Shown here: positions 41,392-50,179 of the stretch, piece by piece
Numbering within the stretch: position 1 is the stretch's first letter
Layout: each line of letters begins with the position of its first letter
NCBI GenBank assembly: GCA_963921245.4
Contig: CAWUEY030000001.1
Coordinates: 2,232,001 to 2,296,000, forward strand
Reading direction: 5' to 3'
Source of the DNA: JABJGO01 sp963921245
GTDB taxonomy: Bacteria; Pseudomonadota; Alphaproteobacteria; Rhodospirillales; Casp-alpha2
Length of the DNA stretch: 64,000 nucleotides
The notes under the pieces: generated by a model
Database searches by the model: none
Told to the model about the DNA's origin: nothing
Seen by the model: the letters and a program-made list of their open reading frames with translations, nothing else
Translations under genes and position numbers: made by a program

Positions 41392-42324
41392 ATGAAGATA
41401 TTGTCCTGTAACAGCAATCGGCCACTAGCCGAGGCGATCTCTGCCTATCTCAATCTGCCGCTGACCAAGGCCAGCGTGCGGCGGTTTTCGGACATGGAAG
41501 TCTTTGTGGAAATTCAGGAAAATGTCCGCGGTGAGGACGTTTTTGTCATTCAGTCCACGTCCTACCCGGCGAACGACAATCTGATGGAATTGCTGGTGAC
41601 CATGGATGCGCTGCGGCGCAGCTCTGCACAACGTATTACCGCTGTTATTCCTTACTTTGGCTATGCCCGCCAGGATCGGAAGTCCGCCCCTCGAACACCC
41701 ATTTCCGCAAAACTTGTTGCCAATCTAATTACTGAGGCTGGCGCAGACCGTGTTCTTACCGTCGATTTGCATGCTGGCCAGATCCAGGGCTTTTTCGATA
41801 TTCCCACGGACAATCTGTTTGCCAGCCCTGGCCTATGCACCGATATAGAAGAAAAATTGGGCAGCAAGGATTTGGTTATGGTGTCGCCTGATGTGGGCGG
41901 TGTTGTCCGCGCCCGCGGCCTCGCCAAACGCCTGAATGCCGATCTCGCGATCATCGATAAACGCCGTGAACGGGCAGGGTTGTCCGAAGTCATGAACGTT
42001 ATTGGTGACGTTGATGGTCGCACGTGTGTGCTGGTCGACGATATTGTTGATTCTGCCGGAACACTGTGTAACGCAGCCCAGGCCTTGAAAGATCAGGGCG
42101 CGATCGAGGTTCAGGCGTATGTTACCCACGGTGTCCTTTCCGGTGGCGCGGTTGCCCGTGTCGCCGCATCCCCCATTGAACGTCTGGTTATCACTGACAG
42201 CATCCAGGCCACCGAGGCCGTGCGGGTCACCCAGAATATTGAACAATTGACCATTGCACCGCTGATGGCGGAAGCAATTAGTCGTATTAGCAACGAAACA
42301 TCTGTATCGAGCCTGTTCGATTGA
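41392..42324 (+). CDS. prs: Ribose-phosphate pyrophosphokinase
   Basis: A 310-residue enzyme making PRPP from ribose 5-phosphate and ATP, for nucleotide, histidine and NAD synthesis. It has the start ILSCNSNRPLAEAISAYL, the ATP-site VIPYFGYARQDRKSAPRTPISAK, the divalent-cation site DLHAGQIQGFFDIP, and the PRPP-binding loop TCVLVDDIVDSAGTL. Length is typical of class I enzymes. It is followed by rplY and pth. Confidence 0.97.
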   Translation: MKILSCNSNRPLAEAISAYLNLPLTKASVRRFSDMEVFVEIQENVRGEDVFVIQSTSYPANDNLMELLVTMDALRRSSAQRITAVIPYFGYARQDRKSAPRTPISAKLVANLITEAGADRVLTVDLHAGQIQGFFDIPTDNLFASPGLCTDIEEKLGSKDLVMVSPDVGGVVRARGLAKRLNADLAIIDKRRERAGLSEVMNVIGDVDGRTCVLVDDIVDSAGTLCNAAQALKDQGAIEVQAYVTHGVLSGGAVARVAASPIERLVITDSIQATEAVRVTQNIEQLTIAPLMAEAISRISNETSVSSLFD

Positions 42325-42396
42325 TTAAACAGGCATTTGCAGTCGCCAACACCCCTGGAGGTTGGCGACACTCAACCTGACCTACAGGAGATTAAA

Positions 42397-43083
42397 ATGG
42401 TTGATGTTACTTCTGTCGTCGCAGAATTGCGCGATCGAGCCGGTAAGGGGGCAGCTCGTGCAACTCGGAAAGCCGGACGCGTTCCAGCCGTGATTTACGG
42501 CAACAAACAAGAACCCCTTATGATTTCGCTGGATCCCATTCAGCTGACCAAAGAACTGAACAGCGGTTCGTTCTTTACCCGGATCTACGAGATCGAAGCC
42601 GGTTCTTCAAAAGAAAAAGTCCTACCGCGTGATGTGCAGTTCCACCCGGTATCCGACCGGCCCCTTCATGTGGATTTCATGCGGTTCGGCCCGAAAACCA
42701 AGTTCAATGTTGAAGTTAATGTTGTGTTTGAAAACGAGGAAGAATGCCCCGGTCTTCGCGAAGGCGGCGTTCTCAACGTGGTTCGTTACGCTGTTGAACT
42801 GCGCTGTTCCCCGGATTCCATTCCCGAAAGCATTACTGCCGATCTGACGGGGTACAACATTGGTGACAGCATCCACATCAGTGAAATCACCCTGCCGGAC
42901 GGTGTTACGCCGACCATCACGGATCGGGACTTCACGGTGGCAACCATCGCTCCGCCGACCATCGTGGTGGACGAGGACCCGACCGAAGAAGATGTCTCTA
43001 TGGAAATGGAGGGTGATGAAGGCGAAGGTGAAGACGGCGAAGAAAGTGGCGAAGTCACTGCCGAGGAGTCTTCAGAAGACTAA
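42397..43083 (+). CDS. rplY: Ribosomal protein bL25 (CTC form)
   Basis: A 228-residue bL25 of the long CTC/TL5 type. Residues 1-95 form the 5S rRNA-binding part (VVAELRDRAGKGAARATRKAGRVPAVIYG, VQFHPVSDRPLHVDFMRF); residues 96-185 the CTC domain; the tail (about 195-228) is almost wholly acidic (DEGEGEDGEESGEVTAEESSE without more pattern, broken here). ATG 42397 has CAGGAG upstream. The prs-rplY-pth-ychF order is common in proteobacteria. Confidence 0.95.
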   Translation: MVDVTSVVAELRDRAGKGAARATRKAGRVPAVIYGNKQEPLMISLDPIQLTKELNSGSFFTRIYEIEAGSSKEKVLPRDVQFHPVSDRPLHVDFMRFGPKTKFNVEVNVVFENEEECPGLREGGVLNVVRYAVELRCSPDSIPESITADLTGYNIGDSIHISEITLPDGVTPTITDRDFTVATIAPPTIVVDEDPTEEDVSMEMEGDEGEGEDGEESGEVTAEESSED

Positions 43084-43113
43084 TTCTCACAAAGGACGGA
43101 CGGGAGCCCAGCC

Positions 43114-43734
43114 ATGCATATGCTTGTCGGCCTCGGCAACCCCGGCTCCGGTTACGCGGGGAACCGTCATAATATAGGGTTCATGGCGGCGGACGAGATT
43201 TTCCGTCGCCATTCCTTTTCGTCCTGGAAGTCAAAATTCCAGGGCGAGGTTGCCCATGGTCAGATTGGCTCTCATCGTGTGTTGGCCCTGAAACCCACAA
43301 CGTACATGAACTCCGCCGGTCGGTCCGTGTCGGCGGCCGCGACGTTTTACAGGATTCCGCCGGAAGATATCATCGTCATGCATGACGAACTAGATCTGGC
43401 GGGCGGGAAGATCCGTACCAAACGCGGCGGCGGACATGCCGGGCACAACGGACTGCGCAGTATCCACAGCCATATGGGTGAAGGCTACGCCCGCATCCGA
43501 TTGGGGATTGGTCACCCCGGTAGCAAAGAGCGTGTCATCGGACATGTTTTAAAGGATTTCTCGAAAGAGGAGCTCATATGGGTCGCCGCCATGACCTGCA
43601 GCATCGCCGATAACATTGATGCCATGCTGGCTGGTAACGACGGTTTGCTGCAAACCCGGGTAGCAGAAGACCTAGCACCACTCATCAAGCCGTCAAAAGG
43701 CGAGATAAAGCCGCCTGAAAAAGAGAAAGAGTAA
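43114..43734 (+). CDS. pth: Peptidyl-tRNA hydrolase
   Basis: A 206-residue enzyme that releases peptides from stalled peptidyl-tRNA. Motifs: LVGLGNPGSGYAGNRHNIGF, with the catalytic histidine in RHNIGF; LKPTTYMNSAGRSV; and IIVMHDELDLAGGKIRTKRGGGHAGHNGLRSI. The C-terminal 20 residues are a charged extension. Its stop codon overlaps the ychF start by one base. Confidence 0.96.
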   Translation: MHMLVGLGNPGSGYAGNRHNIGFMAADEIFRRHSFSSWKSKFQGEVAHGQIGSHRVLALKPTTYMNSAGRSVSAAATFYRIPPEDIIVMHDELDLAGGKIRTKRGGGHAGHNGLRSIHSHMGEGYARIRLGIGHPGSKERVIGHVLKDFSKEELIWVAAMTCSIADNIDAMLAGNDGLLQTRVAEDLAPLIKPSKGEIKPPEKEKE

Positions 43735-44834
43735 TGGGATTTAACTGTGGCATTGTGGGGCTTCCAAACGTGGGGAAATCGACGCTTTTTAATGCACTGA
43801 CATCTACGGCGGCGGCGGAAGCAGCAAACTTTCCGTTCTGTACCATCGCGCCCAACACAGGACGGGTTGCCGTGCCCGACGGGCGTCTGGACGACATCGC
43901 CGCCATCAGCAAATCCCCAAGAGTTATCCCGACACAACTGGAATTTGTTGATATTGCGGGTCTGGTACGGGGTGCTTCGAAAGGTGAAGGCCTTGGAAAT
44001 CAGTTTCTCGCCAACATTCGGGAAGTTGACGCCATTGTTCACGTCCTTAGGTGTTTTGAAGACGAAAACATCACCCACGTCGAAGGTGGTATAGACCCGG
44101 TTCGCGACGCAGAAACCGTTGAAACAGAGCTGATGCTGGCGGACCTGGACAGCCTCGAAAAACGCCTCCCGAACCTGGAAAAACGTATCCGCGGACAGGA
44201 TAAAGAAGCCAAGGTACAGATGGCACTGATCGAGCGCGCCCTGGCCCAGTTGCGTGATGGCTTCGCCGCCCGCACCGTTGGCGTTTCCGATGACGAGCGT
44301 AAGGCATTCCGGGGCCTGCAATTGTTGACCGCCAAGCCCGTTCTCTACGTGTGTAACGTGGATGAAGGTGCCAGCGCAGAGGGCAATGAATGGTCCGCCA
44401 GAGTTGCCGACATGGCCTCTGCACAAGGCGCGGAAACCGTTGTCATATCCGCCCGGATCGAAGAGGAAATCGCACAGTTGGGCGACGAAGCAGAAAAAGC
44501 GGCGTTTCTCGAAACACTGGGCCCTGGTGAAACAGGCCTGTCCCGTGTAATCGGCGCGGGATATGCGTTGTTGAACCAAATCACATTCTTTACCTCCGGC
44601 CCCAAGGAGTCCCGGGCCTGGACCGTCACCAATGGAGCCACGGCCCCTCAGGCCGCAGGTGTTATCCATACGGATTTCGAGCGCGGGTTCATTCGTGCGG
44701 AAACCATTTCCTTTGAAGATTTTACCGCGCTCGGCGGCGAGCAAGCTGCCAAAGACGCCGGAAAAATGCGCCAGGAAGGCAAAGATTACCGTGTTCAGGA
44801 CGGCGACGTCATGCTGTTCCGGTTTAACGTGTAG
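43734..44834 (+). CDS. ychF: Redox-regulated ATPase YchF
   Basis: A 366-residue Obg-related P-loop protein that binds ATP in preference to GTP and associates with ribosomes. It has G1 GLPNVGKSTLFNALT, the switch region NFPFCTIAPNTGRV, G3 VDIAGLVRGASKGEGLGNQFL, and a C-terminal TGS domain ending GKDYRVQDGDVMLFRFNV. The G4 position reads NVDE in place of NKxD, as in YchF. It is translationally coupled to pth. Confidence 0.97.
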   Translation: MGFNCGIVGLPNVGKSTLFNALTSTAAAEAANFPFCTIAPNTGRVAVPDGRLDDIAAISKSPRVIPTQLEFVDIAGLVRGASKGEGLGNQFLANIREVDAIVHVLRCFEDENITHVEGGIDPVRDAETVETELMLADLDSLEKRLPNLEKRIRGQDKEAKVQMALIERALAQLRDGFAARTVGVSDDERKAFRGLQLLTAKPVLYVCNVDEGASAEGNEWSARVADMASAQGAETVVISARIEEEIAQLGDEAEKAAFLETLGPGETGLSRVIGAGYALLNQITFFTSGPKESRAWTVTNGATAPQAAGVIHTDFERGFIRAETISFEDFTALGGEQAAKDAGKMRQEGKDYRVQDGDVMLFRFNV

Positions 44835-45004
44835 GCCGCAAATCGCCCGTTAAGCGTCACGTTACTCATTTCAGCAAACTTCTTTCATTGCGACCTGGAA
44901 TTGTTCTGATCGAAATCGCTGAAGCCGGAGAGTACTGGAAAATTCGTTCCCGTTTTGATAGATCAAAATAACTGAATGAACAGACAGGAAAGCGAAACCG
45001 CAAC

Positions 45005-45895
45005 ATGACTGAAGGTTCAAAACTATCCCCCATCGGGATCATTGGTGGTAGCGGTGTGTATGACATCGACGGTCTGGAAAACACCCGCTGGGGACGCATC
45101 GAGAGTTCATTTGGAGAACCTTCCGACGAACTGTTCTTTGGCGAACTGGATGGACAGCCTCTTGTATTCCTGCCGCGGCACGGGCGGGGACATAGATTGA
45201 CACCGGGCACGGTAAATTATCGAGCGAATATTGAAGCCCTGAAGCGGACGGGTGTGCGGGAAATCATTTCGCTGAGTGCCTGTGGTTCGCTTCGCGAGGA
45301 CCTGCCGCCGGGCACTTTTGTCATCGTCGACCAGTTCGTTGATCGGACGTTTAATCGGGAAAAGACATTTTTCGGCACCGGTCTGGTCGCCCATGTTGCG
45401 TTGGGACAGCCCGTTTGTGAACGCCTTGCCTCTACCTTGTATGCCAGCGCAAAGAACCTGGGGTATCCCGTCGTCAAAGGGGGAACCTATCTGGTAATGG
45501 AAGGCCCGCAGTTTTCAACACTGGCAGAGTCAGAGCTCTACAGACGCTGGGACTGCGATGTTATCGGCATGACCAACATGCCGGAAGCCAAATTGGCCCG
45601 TGAAGCGGAAATGTGTTATGCGACCGTCGCCATGGTAACGGACTTCGATTGCTGGCATCCGGACCATGATCAGGTCACCGTGCAAGCTATTATGAAAGTT
45701 CTGTTGGATAATGCCGAAAAAGGCCGGGCTCTGGTCAAGTCAGCATCCCCGAAACTTTCCGGACGTATAGAACTGTGTTCCGAGGGTTGTGAAGAAGCCC
45801 TGTCGACGGCGATCATCACCGCACCAGAAGCGCGCGATCCGGCCATGGTCGAGAAACTGAGCGCGGTCGCCGGGCGGGTATTGAACAACACATGA
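45005..45895 (+). CDS. mtnP: S-methyl-5'-thioadenosine phosphorylase
   Basis: A 296-residue phosphorylase that splits methylthioadenosine into adenine and methylthioribose 1-phosphate in methionine salvage. Motifs: IGIIGGSGVYDIDGLEN (phosphate site), FLPRHGRGHRLTPGTVNYRANI, SACGSLREDLPPGTFVIVDQF, and GPQFSTLAES in the base site. Its stop overlaps the mtnA start (ATGA), so the next pathway enzyme is coupled. Confidence 0.95.
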   Translation: MTEGSKLSPIGIIGGSGVYDIDGLENTRWGRIESSFGEPSDELFFGELDGQPLVFLPRHGRGHRLTPGTVNYRANIEALKRTGVREIISLSACGSLREDLPPGTFVIVDQFVDRTFNREKTFFGTGLVAHVALGQPVCERLASTLYASAKNLGYPVVKGGTYLVMEGPQFSTLAESELYRRWDCDVIGMTNMPEAKLAREAEMCYATVAMVTDFDCWHPDHDQVTVQAIMKVLLDNAEKGRALVKSASPKLSGRIELCSEGCEEALSTAIITAPEARDPAMVEKLSAVAGRVLNNT

Positions 45896-47022
45896 ATGTA
45901 AACGGAACGCCTTATCGTACAATCCGGCGCGCTGACGACGGTTGGGCCGTAGAGATTATTGACCAGACCCGACTACCACACGCGTTTGGAGTTGTCCGAC
46001 TGGAGACCCTTGAGGATGCCGTTGTAGCGATCCGTGACATGCTGGTTCGCGGGGCACCTCTGATTGGTGCGACAGCCGCTTATGGTGTAGCCCTGGCATT
46101 GCGCGAAGATGCCAGTGATGCCCGCTTTGCAACAGCCAGGGAATATCTGTTCAATGCTCGCCCGACCGCCGTAAACTTGCGATGGGCTTTGGATGAGATG
46201 GCGGCCGTCGTCGATGCAACCTCACCGCACAGGCGTGTTTCCGCCCTCTACCACCGGGCGGCGGAAATTTGTGACGAAGATGTCGCCATTTGCTCTTCAA
46301 TCGGTGACCATGGCGCAAACCTGATCAGAGAAATCCGGAACACAAAGGGTAAAACCGAGCCGGTCAATATCCTGACCCATTGTAATGCGGGGTGGCTCGC
46401 AACCGTGGATTGGGGAACCGCGCTTGCGCCCATATACAAGGCGCACGACGCCGGTATTCCGGTTCATGTCTGGGTTGATGAAACCCGCCCGCGCAATCAA
46501 GGGGCTAGCCTGACCACGTGGGAACTGTTGCAGCACGGTGTGCCGCATACCCTGATCGTGGACAATGCGGGCGGGCACTTGATGCAACACGGACAGGTGG
46601 ACATATGTATCACGGGCACAGACCGCACGGCACGAAACGGCGATGTCTGCAACAAGATCGGTACGTACCTGAAGGCTTTGGCCGCACGCGATAATAATGT
46701 CCCGTTCTATGTCGCCCTCCCTGGTCCAACCATCGACTGGACCGTTCAAGACGGCGTACAGGACATACCCATCGAAAAACGCGACGCAGGCGAAATCCTC
46801 AACATAATCGGTAAAGCACCGAATGGCGAGATGACGGAAATCGCCCTTGCACCGATGGGCGTGAAAGCAGCAAACTACGCCTTCGACGTGACACCGGCAC
46901 GGCTGGTAACCGGTTTAATCACAGAGCGGGGAGTTTGCGCCGCCAGCGAAGCCGGGCTCTCTGCTCTTTATCCCGAATATGCCCGGGGACAGGAAAATCA
47001 GGCTATGGAAGCGCAACTATGA
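45892..47022 (+). CDS. mtnA: Methylthioribose-1-phosphate isomerase
   Basis: A 376-residue enzyme of the eIF2B-alpha family that turns methylthioribose 1-phosphate into methylthioribulose 1-phosphate. Motifs: VRGAPLIGATAAYGVALAL, ILTHCNAGWLATVDWGTALAPIY with the catalytic cysteine, DICITGTDRTARNGDVCNKIGTYLKAL with the catalytic aspartate, and FDVTPARLVTGLITERGV at the end. The later mtn enzymes are not in the window. It overlaps the following amidotransferase gene. Confidence 0.95.
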   Translation: MNVNGTPYRTIRRADDGWAVEIIDQTRLPHAFGVVRLETLEDAVVAIRDMLVRGAPLIGATAAYGVALALREDASDARFATAREYLFNARPTAVNLRWALDEMAAVVDATSPHRRVSALYHRAAEICDEDVAICSSIGDHGANLIREIRNTKGKTEPVNILTHCNAGWLATVDWGTALAPIYKAHDAGIPVHVWVDETRPRNQGASLTTWELLQHGVPHTLIVDNAGGHLMQHGQVDICITGTDRTARNGDVCNKIGTYLKALAARDNNVPFYVALPGPTIDWTVQDGVQDIPIEKRDAGEILNIIGKAPNGEMTEIALAPMGVKAANYAFDVTPARLVTGLITERGVCAASEAGLSALYPEYARGQENQAMEAQL

Positions 47023-47717
47023 CGGTCCTTGTTATCGAACATCATGAGGAGCCATCCCTCGCCGTTATTGGTGAAACACTTGAAAACTTGGGTATCAGCA
47101 CACAGACGGTTTGGACCGCCAGAGGGGATTCGATCCCGGAAGGCCCCGAGAATTATCGGGGTATGGTTCTGCTAGGTGGAGCGATGGACGTCATGGATGA
47201 TGATAACCATCCCTACTATCGCGCACTCATGCGGCTGATTGGGCAATTCCATGATGCTGACAAACCGCAATTGGGAATATGTCACGGTGCTCAGATGATT
47301 GCCCGAACCTTTAACGCCCGGATAAAACTCGCCGGGCCGCTGGAATTTGGATTCGTCGAGGTACGTCCGACCACTGAAGGACGTAGTGACCCGGTCGTTG
47401 GCCACATGGAGGAACCACACAATCTGTTTGAATGGCACACGGACCACTACGACCTGCCAACGGGGGCGGTGCAACTGGCCACTGGCAAAACATATTCCAA
47501 CCAGTGCTATCGGATCGGGCGGGCAACCTATGGGACCCAGTTCCATCTTGAGGTGAATCAATCACTTGTAGAATCGTGGATATCCCATTATCCCGAAATG
47601 GCAGCCCGCGCACCGGGATACGAGGAATGGCTACCAGAACAATTCGATGCCTTTCTTAAAAAATCCATGGAGTTCTGTACAGAAATGACCCGCAGGTGGG
47701 TGGACCTCGCGAACTGA
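47019..47717 (+). CDS. Class I glutamine amidotransferase-like protein
   Basis: A 232-residue protein of the type I glutamine amidotransferase fold without an attached synthase. The nucleophile elbow is LGICHGAQMIAR; the histidine-glutamate pair is in YGTQFHLEVN. The family of stand-alone members includes GuaA-like and gamma-glutamyl hydrolase-like proteins with unknown substrates. The ATG overlaps mtnA's stop (ATGA), hence a link to methionine salvage or the purine product adenine is suggested, not shown. Confidence 0.85.
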   Translation: MTVLVIEHHEEPSLAVIGETLENLGISTQTVWTARGDSIPEGPENYRGMVLLGGAMDVMDDDNHPYYRALMRLIGQFHDADKPQLGICHGAQMIARTFNARIKLAGPLEFGFVEVRPTTEGRSDPVVGHMEEPHNLFEWHTDHYDLPTGAVQLATGKTYSNQCYRIGRATYGTQFHLEVNQSLVESWISHYPEMAARAPGYEEWLPEQFDAFLKKSMEFCTEMTRRWVDLAN

Positions 47718-47763
47718 CTTTGTATAATCTTCCCTCTATGCCGTTTCTTTGGGGATCGGTTTC

Positions 47764-47994
47764 ATGAACACAATCCGAGTGTACAAATATGGCATTCGAT
47801 ACAAATTTTCAGGCAGTATGGATAAACTGGAGCTTTGGATTCAGGAGAATTCAAAAGGCCATTACAGCTACGAACTTGCCGATGTGCACGAAACGGATAC
47901 GCCATTTGGGCAACTGGATATGATATTTTACTTTGAATATAAAGAAGACCGGGAACGCTTTAAGCGTATGGCCCAAACCAAACCGGTCTGGTAA
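47764..47994 (+). CDS. Small hypothetical protein
   Basis: A 76-residue protein (MNTIRVYKYGIRYKFSGSM) with alternating aromatic and charged residues and no signal or membrane segment. Its predicted strands (TIRVYKYGIRYKF, LDMIFYFEY) suggest a small alpha/beta fold. I do not recognise a family. It lies between the amidotransferase and ubiK on the same strand, with GGGGAT upstream of the ATG. Confidence 0.65.
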   Translation: MNTIRVYKYGIRYKFSGSMDKLELWIQENSKGHYSYELADVHETDTPFGQLDMIFYFEYKEDRERFKRMAQTKPVW

Positions 47995-48014
47995 CCGAGG
48001 ACTTGAGATAATCC

Positions 48015-48338
48015 ATGCAGACTTCCAATCGCCTGTTTGACGATCTTGCAAAAGTCGCTAACGGTGCCGCGTCCACGCTCAATACCATGAAATCGGAAGT
48101 CGAGGGACTTGTCCGTCAGCAGATCGAAAAGATCCTCGTCGATTCGGACATGGTCGCACGAGACGAGTTTGAGGCTGCGCGCGCCGTGGCTGTGGAAGCC
48201 CGCCTTCAACAGGAAAAACTGGAGAAGCGGGTCTCCGAACTCGAAGCCAAACTGGCCGCTGCTATAACCGCTAAACCCGGAATACGCACGAAAAAGACGG
48301 CGACAGCAAAAAAGCCCCAAAAAAAGACTGCACGTTAA
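48015..48338 (+). CDS. ubiK: Ubiquinone biosynthesis accessory factor UbiK
   Basis: A 107-residue BMFP-type protein, a small coiled-coil factor that helps UbiJ and the Ubi enzymes in aerobic ubiquinone synthesis. The family region is RLFDDLAKVANGAASTLNTMKSEVEGLVRQQIEKIL, followed by the heptad-rich helix ARDEFEAARAVAVEARLQQEKLEKRVSELEAKLA. The tail is basic (KTATAKKPQKKTAR). It fits an organism that feeds ubiquinol to the bc1 complex encoded nearby. Confidence 0.9.
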   Translation: MQTSNRLFDDLAKVANGAASTLNTMKSEVEGLVRQQIEKILVDSDMVARDEFEAARAVAVEARLQQEKLEKRVSELEAKLAAAITAKPGIRTKKTATAKKPQKKTAR

Positions 48339-48340
48339 TC

Positions 48341-48580
48341 TTAGGGGCTGATCCGAATAACCACCTCAAGTGTCGTTCATCCCCTTGTTTCATGTGAGAG
48401 AATTGATCCAACGGGGCATTCTTGTAGAACCACCATTCGCCTTCTTTCAAGTACAGGCCAAATATAGCCCGCATGGGGCCTGAGGAATCCCACTGAATGT
48501 GCGCATGTGACACTTTGCCCATCCTCGCTCAGGCATGTACCATGCCCTGACAGGCCGCGGTGGATGGGGTCAGCCCCTAA
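48341..48580. mobile_element. Candidate 240-bp MITE-like element
   Basis: TTAGGGGCTGATCC (48341-48354) is matched at 13 of 14 positions by the reverse complement of 48567-48580. The element begins two bases after the ubiK stop. It contains part of an 83-codon minus-strand frame (48271-48522) with protein-like composition (GEWWFYKNAPLDQFSHMKQGDERHLRWLFG) but a poorly placed start. No target duplication is seen. The remaining gap to 48817 is empty apart from an AT-rich stretch near 48720-48740 that could hold the YbjN promoter. Confidence 0.5.
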
Positions 48581-48817
48581 TCTTTTTCCCAAACTGATTT
48601 CGGGCGGGCGCGGAATTTTCCACAAATTTTTACAATCGCGACAAATACAGGACTTGCACCGATTCCCGGGGGCTGGCAATCTACTTCTTGTGGATGGTAG
48701 AGGAACCAGTAACTAAATATTGGTACTAGTGCTATATATAGTGGTTAACATCCATTGACTCATTCCGGACCACAAAAACGGTCGGAGTGACCCTGCCGCA
48801 GGAAAAGGGGAACGGGT

Positions 48818-49321
48818 ATGGATCATATGAGCTCGGCCAGCGAAACCGCCAACATTCACCCCCTCGACATTATTGAGCAACTTGTTGAGTTCAACGAATG
48901 GTCATTCGATCGACGGAATGACGAGGAACTGGCTGTTCAGGCACCTGGGCGCTGGTGCGATTACAGTCTGCATTTTGCCTGGAATGACAGCGTTGATGCC
49001 ATGCATTTTACCTGCGCTTTCGACATGAGGGTGCCCGGCGAAAAGAGAGGCCCTGTTCATGAGCTTCTGGCGCTCGTCAATGAGCGCCTCTGGCTCGGGC
49101 ATTTTTCCATCTGGGCAGAAGAAGGACTGCCCATGTTCCGCCATGCCTTGCCGCTCCGGGGCGCACAACGTCCTTCTATTGAGCAAATGGAAGATGTGCT
49201 CGATACCGCATTGATCGAATGCGAGCGATTCTACCCCGCGTTTCAATATGTGGTCTGGGCCGGTAAAACACCGGAAGAAGCCATGGATGCGGCGCTGATC
49301 GAAACTGTCGGCGAGGCCTGA
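48818..49321 (+). CDS. YbjN-domain protein
   Basis: A 167-residue protein of the YbjN family: HPLDIIEQLVEFNEWSFDRRNDEELAVQAPGRWCDYSLHFAWND and LVNERLWLGHFSIWAEEGLPMFRHALPL, then PSIEQMEDVLDTALIECERFYPAFQYVVW. E. coli YbjN affects motility and stress; the role in alphaproteobacteria is unknown. It is directly upstream of proC, whose start lies two bases after this stop, an arrangement seen widely in this class. Confidence 0.9.
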   Translation: MDHMSSASETANIHPLDIIEQLVEFNEWSFDRRNDEELAVQAPGRWCDYSLHFAWNDSVDAMHFTCAFDMRVPGEKRGPVHELLALVNERLWLGHFSIWAEEGLPMFRHALPLRGAQRPSIEQMEDVLDTALIECERFYPAFQYVVWAGKTPEEAMDAALIETVGEA

Positions 49322-49322
49322 G

Positions 49323-50156
49323 GTGAGCTCCGGAGGCGACCTGCTGCTCGCGGGTTGTGGAAAAATGGGCGGTGCCCTGCTGGAAGGCTGGATTCGGCAA
49401 GGAGCGTCACCTGATACTGTCTTTGTCGTTGAACCGAATCCAGATACCCGCCGCTGCCTGGCTGAAACCTTCGGGGTTTCCGTGCAGGCCTCTGTTTCGG
49501 AACTTCCCGCTGATCTGAACCCGTCCGTTGTTCTCATGGCCGTCAAACCCCAGGTCATGGATGCGGCGGCCCCTGCCTACGCCCGGTTCAAATCTCCGGA
49601 CACGGTTTATCTGTCAATCGCAGCAGGTAAGAACATTGCCTATTTTGAACGCCTGTTAGGGGGGCCCGCGGCCATCGTTCGTTCCATGCCCAACACACCC
49701 GCCGCCGTCGCTCGCGGGATAACGGTTTGCTGTAACAATTTCCACGTGACGGAATCCCAAAAATTGGCCTGTACATCCCTCCTGAAAGCCGTGGGAACTG
49801 TCGAGTGGGTCGAAGATGAAGGGCTTCTCGATGCGGTCACGGCACTATCGGGCGGCGGGCCGGCTTATGTATTTTTGCTCGCGGAAAGCATGGCAAAAGC
49901 AGGCATCGCGGCCGGCTTGCCTGAAGAGTTGTCTCAACGACTGGCCCGTCAGACGGTTGCCGGCGCCGGGGAATTGCTCCACCTCTCAACAGAAGAGGCG
50001 GCGACGCTCCGAAAGAATGTAACCAGCCCCGGCGGCACAACAGCAGAAGCCTTGCGGGTTTTGATGGGTGATGGTGATCTGGGCCGCGGCTGGCAGCCAA
50101 TGATTGACGCCGCCATCCAGGCCGCAACAGATCGCTCTCGCGAATTGGCGGATTAA
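49323..50156 (+). CDS. proC: Pyrroline-5-carboxylate reductase
   Basis: A 277-residue enzyme for the last step of proline synthesis, using NAD(P)H. The Rossmann motif is LLAGCGKMGGALLEGWI at the N-terminus; SMPNTPAAVARGIT, ALSGGGPAYVFLLAESMA and NVTSPGGTTAEALRVL are the usual family signatures. It starts with GTG at 49323, two bases after the ybjN stop. Confidence 0.95.
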   Translation: MSSGGDLLLAGCGKMGGALLEGWIRQGASPDTVFVVEPNPDTRRCLAETFGVSVQASVSELPADLNPSVVLMAVKPQVMDAAAPAYARFKSPDTVYLSIAAGKNIAYFERLLGGPAAIVRSMPNTPAAVARGITVCCNNFHVTESQKLACTSLLKAVGTVEWVEDEGLLDAVTALSGGGPAYVFLLAESMAKAGIAAGLPEELSQRLARQTVAGAGELLHLSTEEAATLRKNVTSPGGTTAEALRVLMGDGDLGRGWQPMIDAAIQAATDRSRELAD

Positions 50157-50179
50157 TTCATTTGTGCTAATGTTGCATC

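Noticed and set aside
43512..44744. 410-codon minus-strand frame opposite pth and ychF
   Set aside because: It is antisense to two certain genes, and its composition mirrors their codon use; no motif is visible.
48271..48522. 83-codon minus-strand frame with aromatic-rich middle (GEWWFYKNAPLDQF)
   Set aside because: It overlaps the ubiK end antisense, its ribosome site touches the ATG, and half of it lies in a candidate mobile element. Kept only as a remark there.
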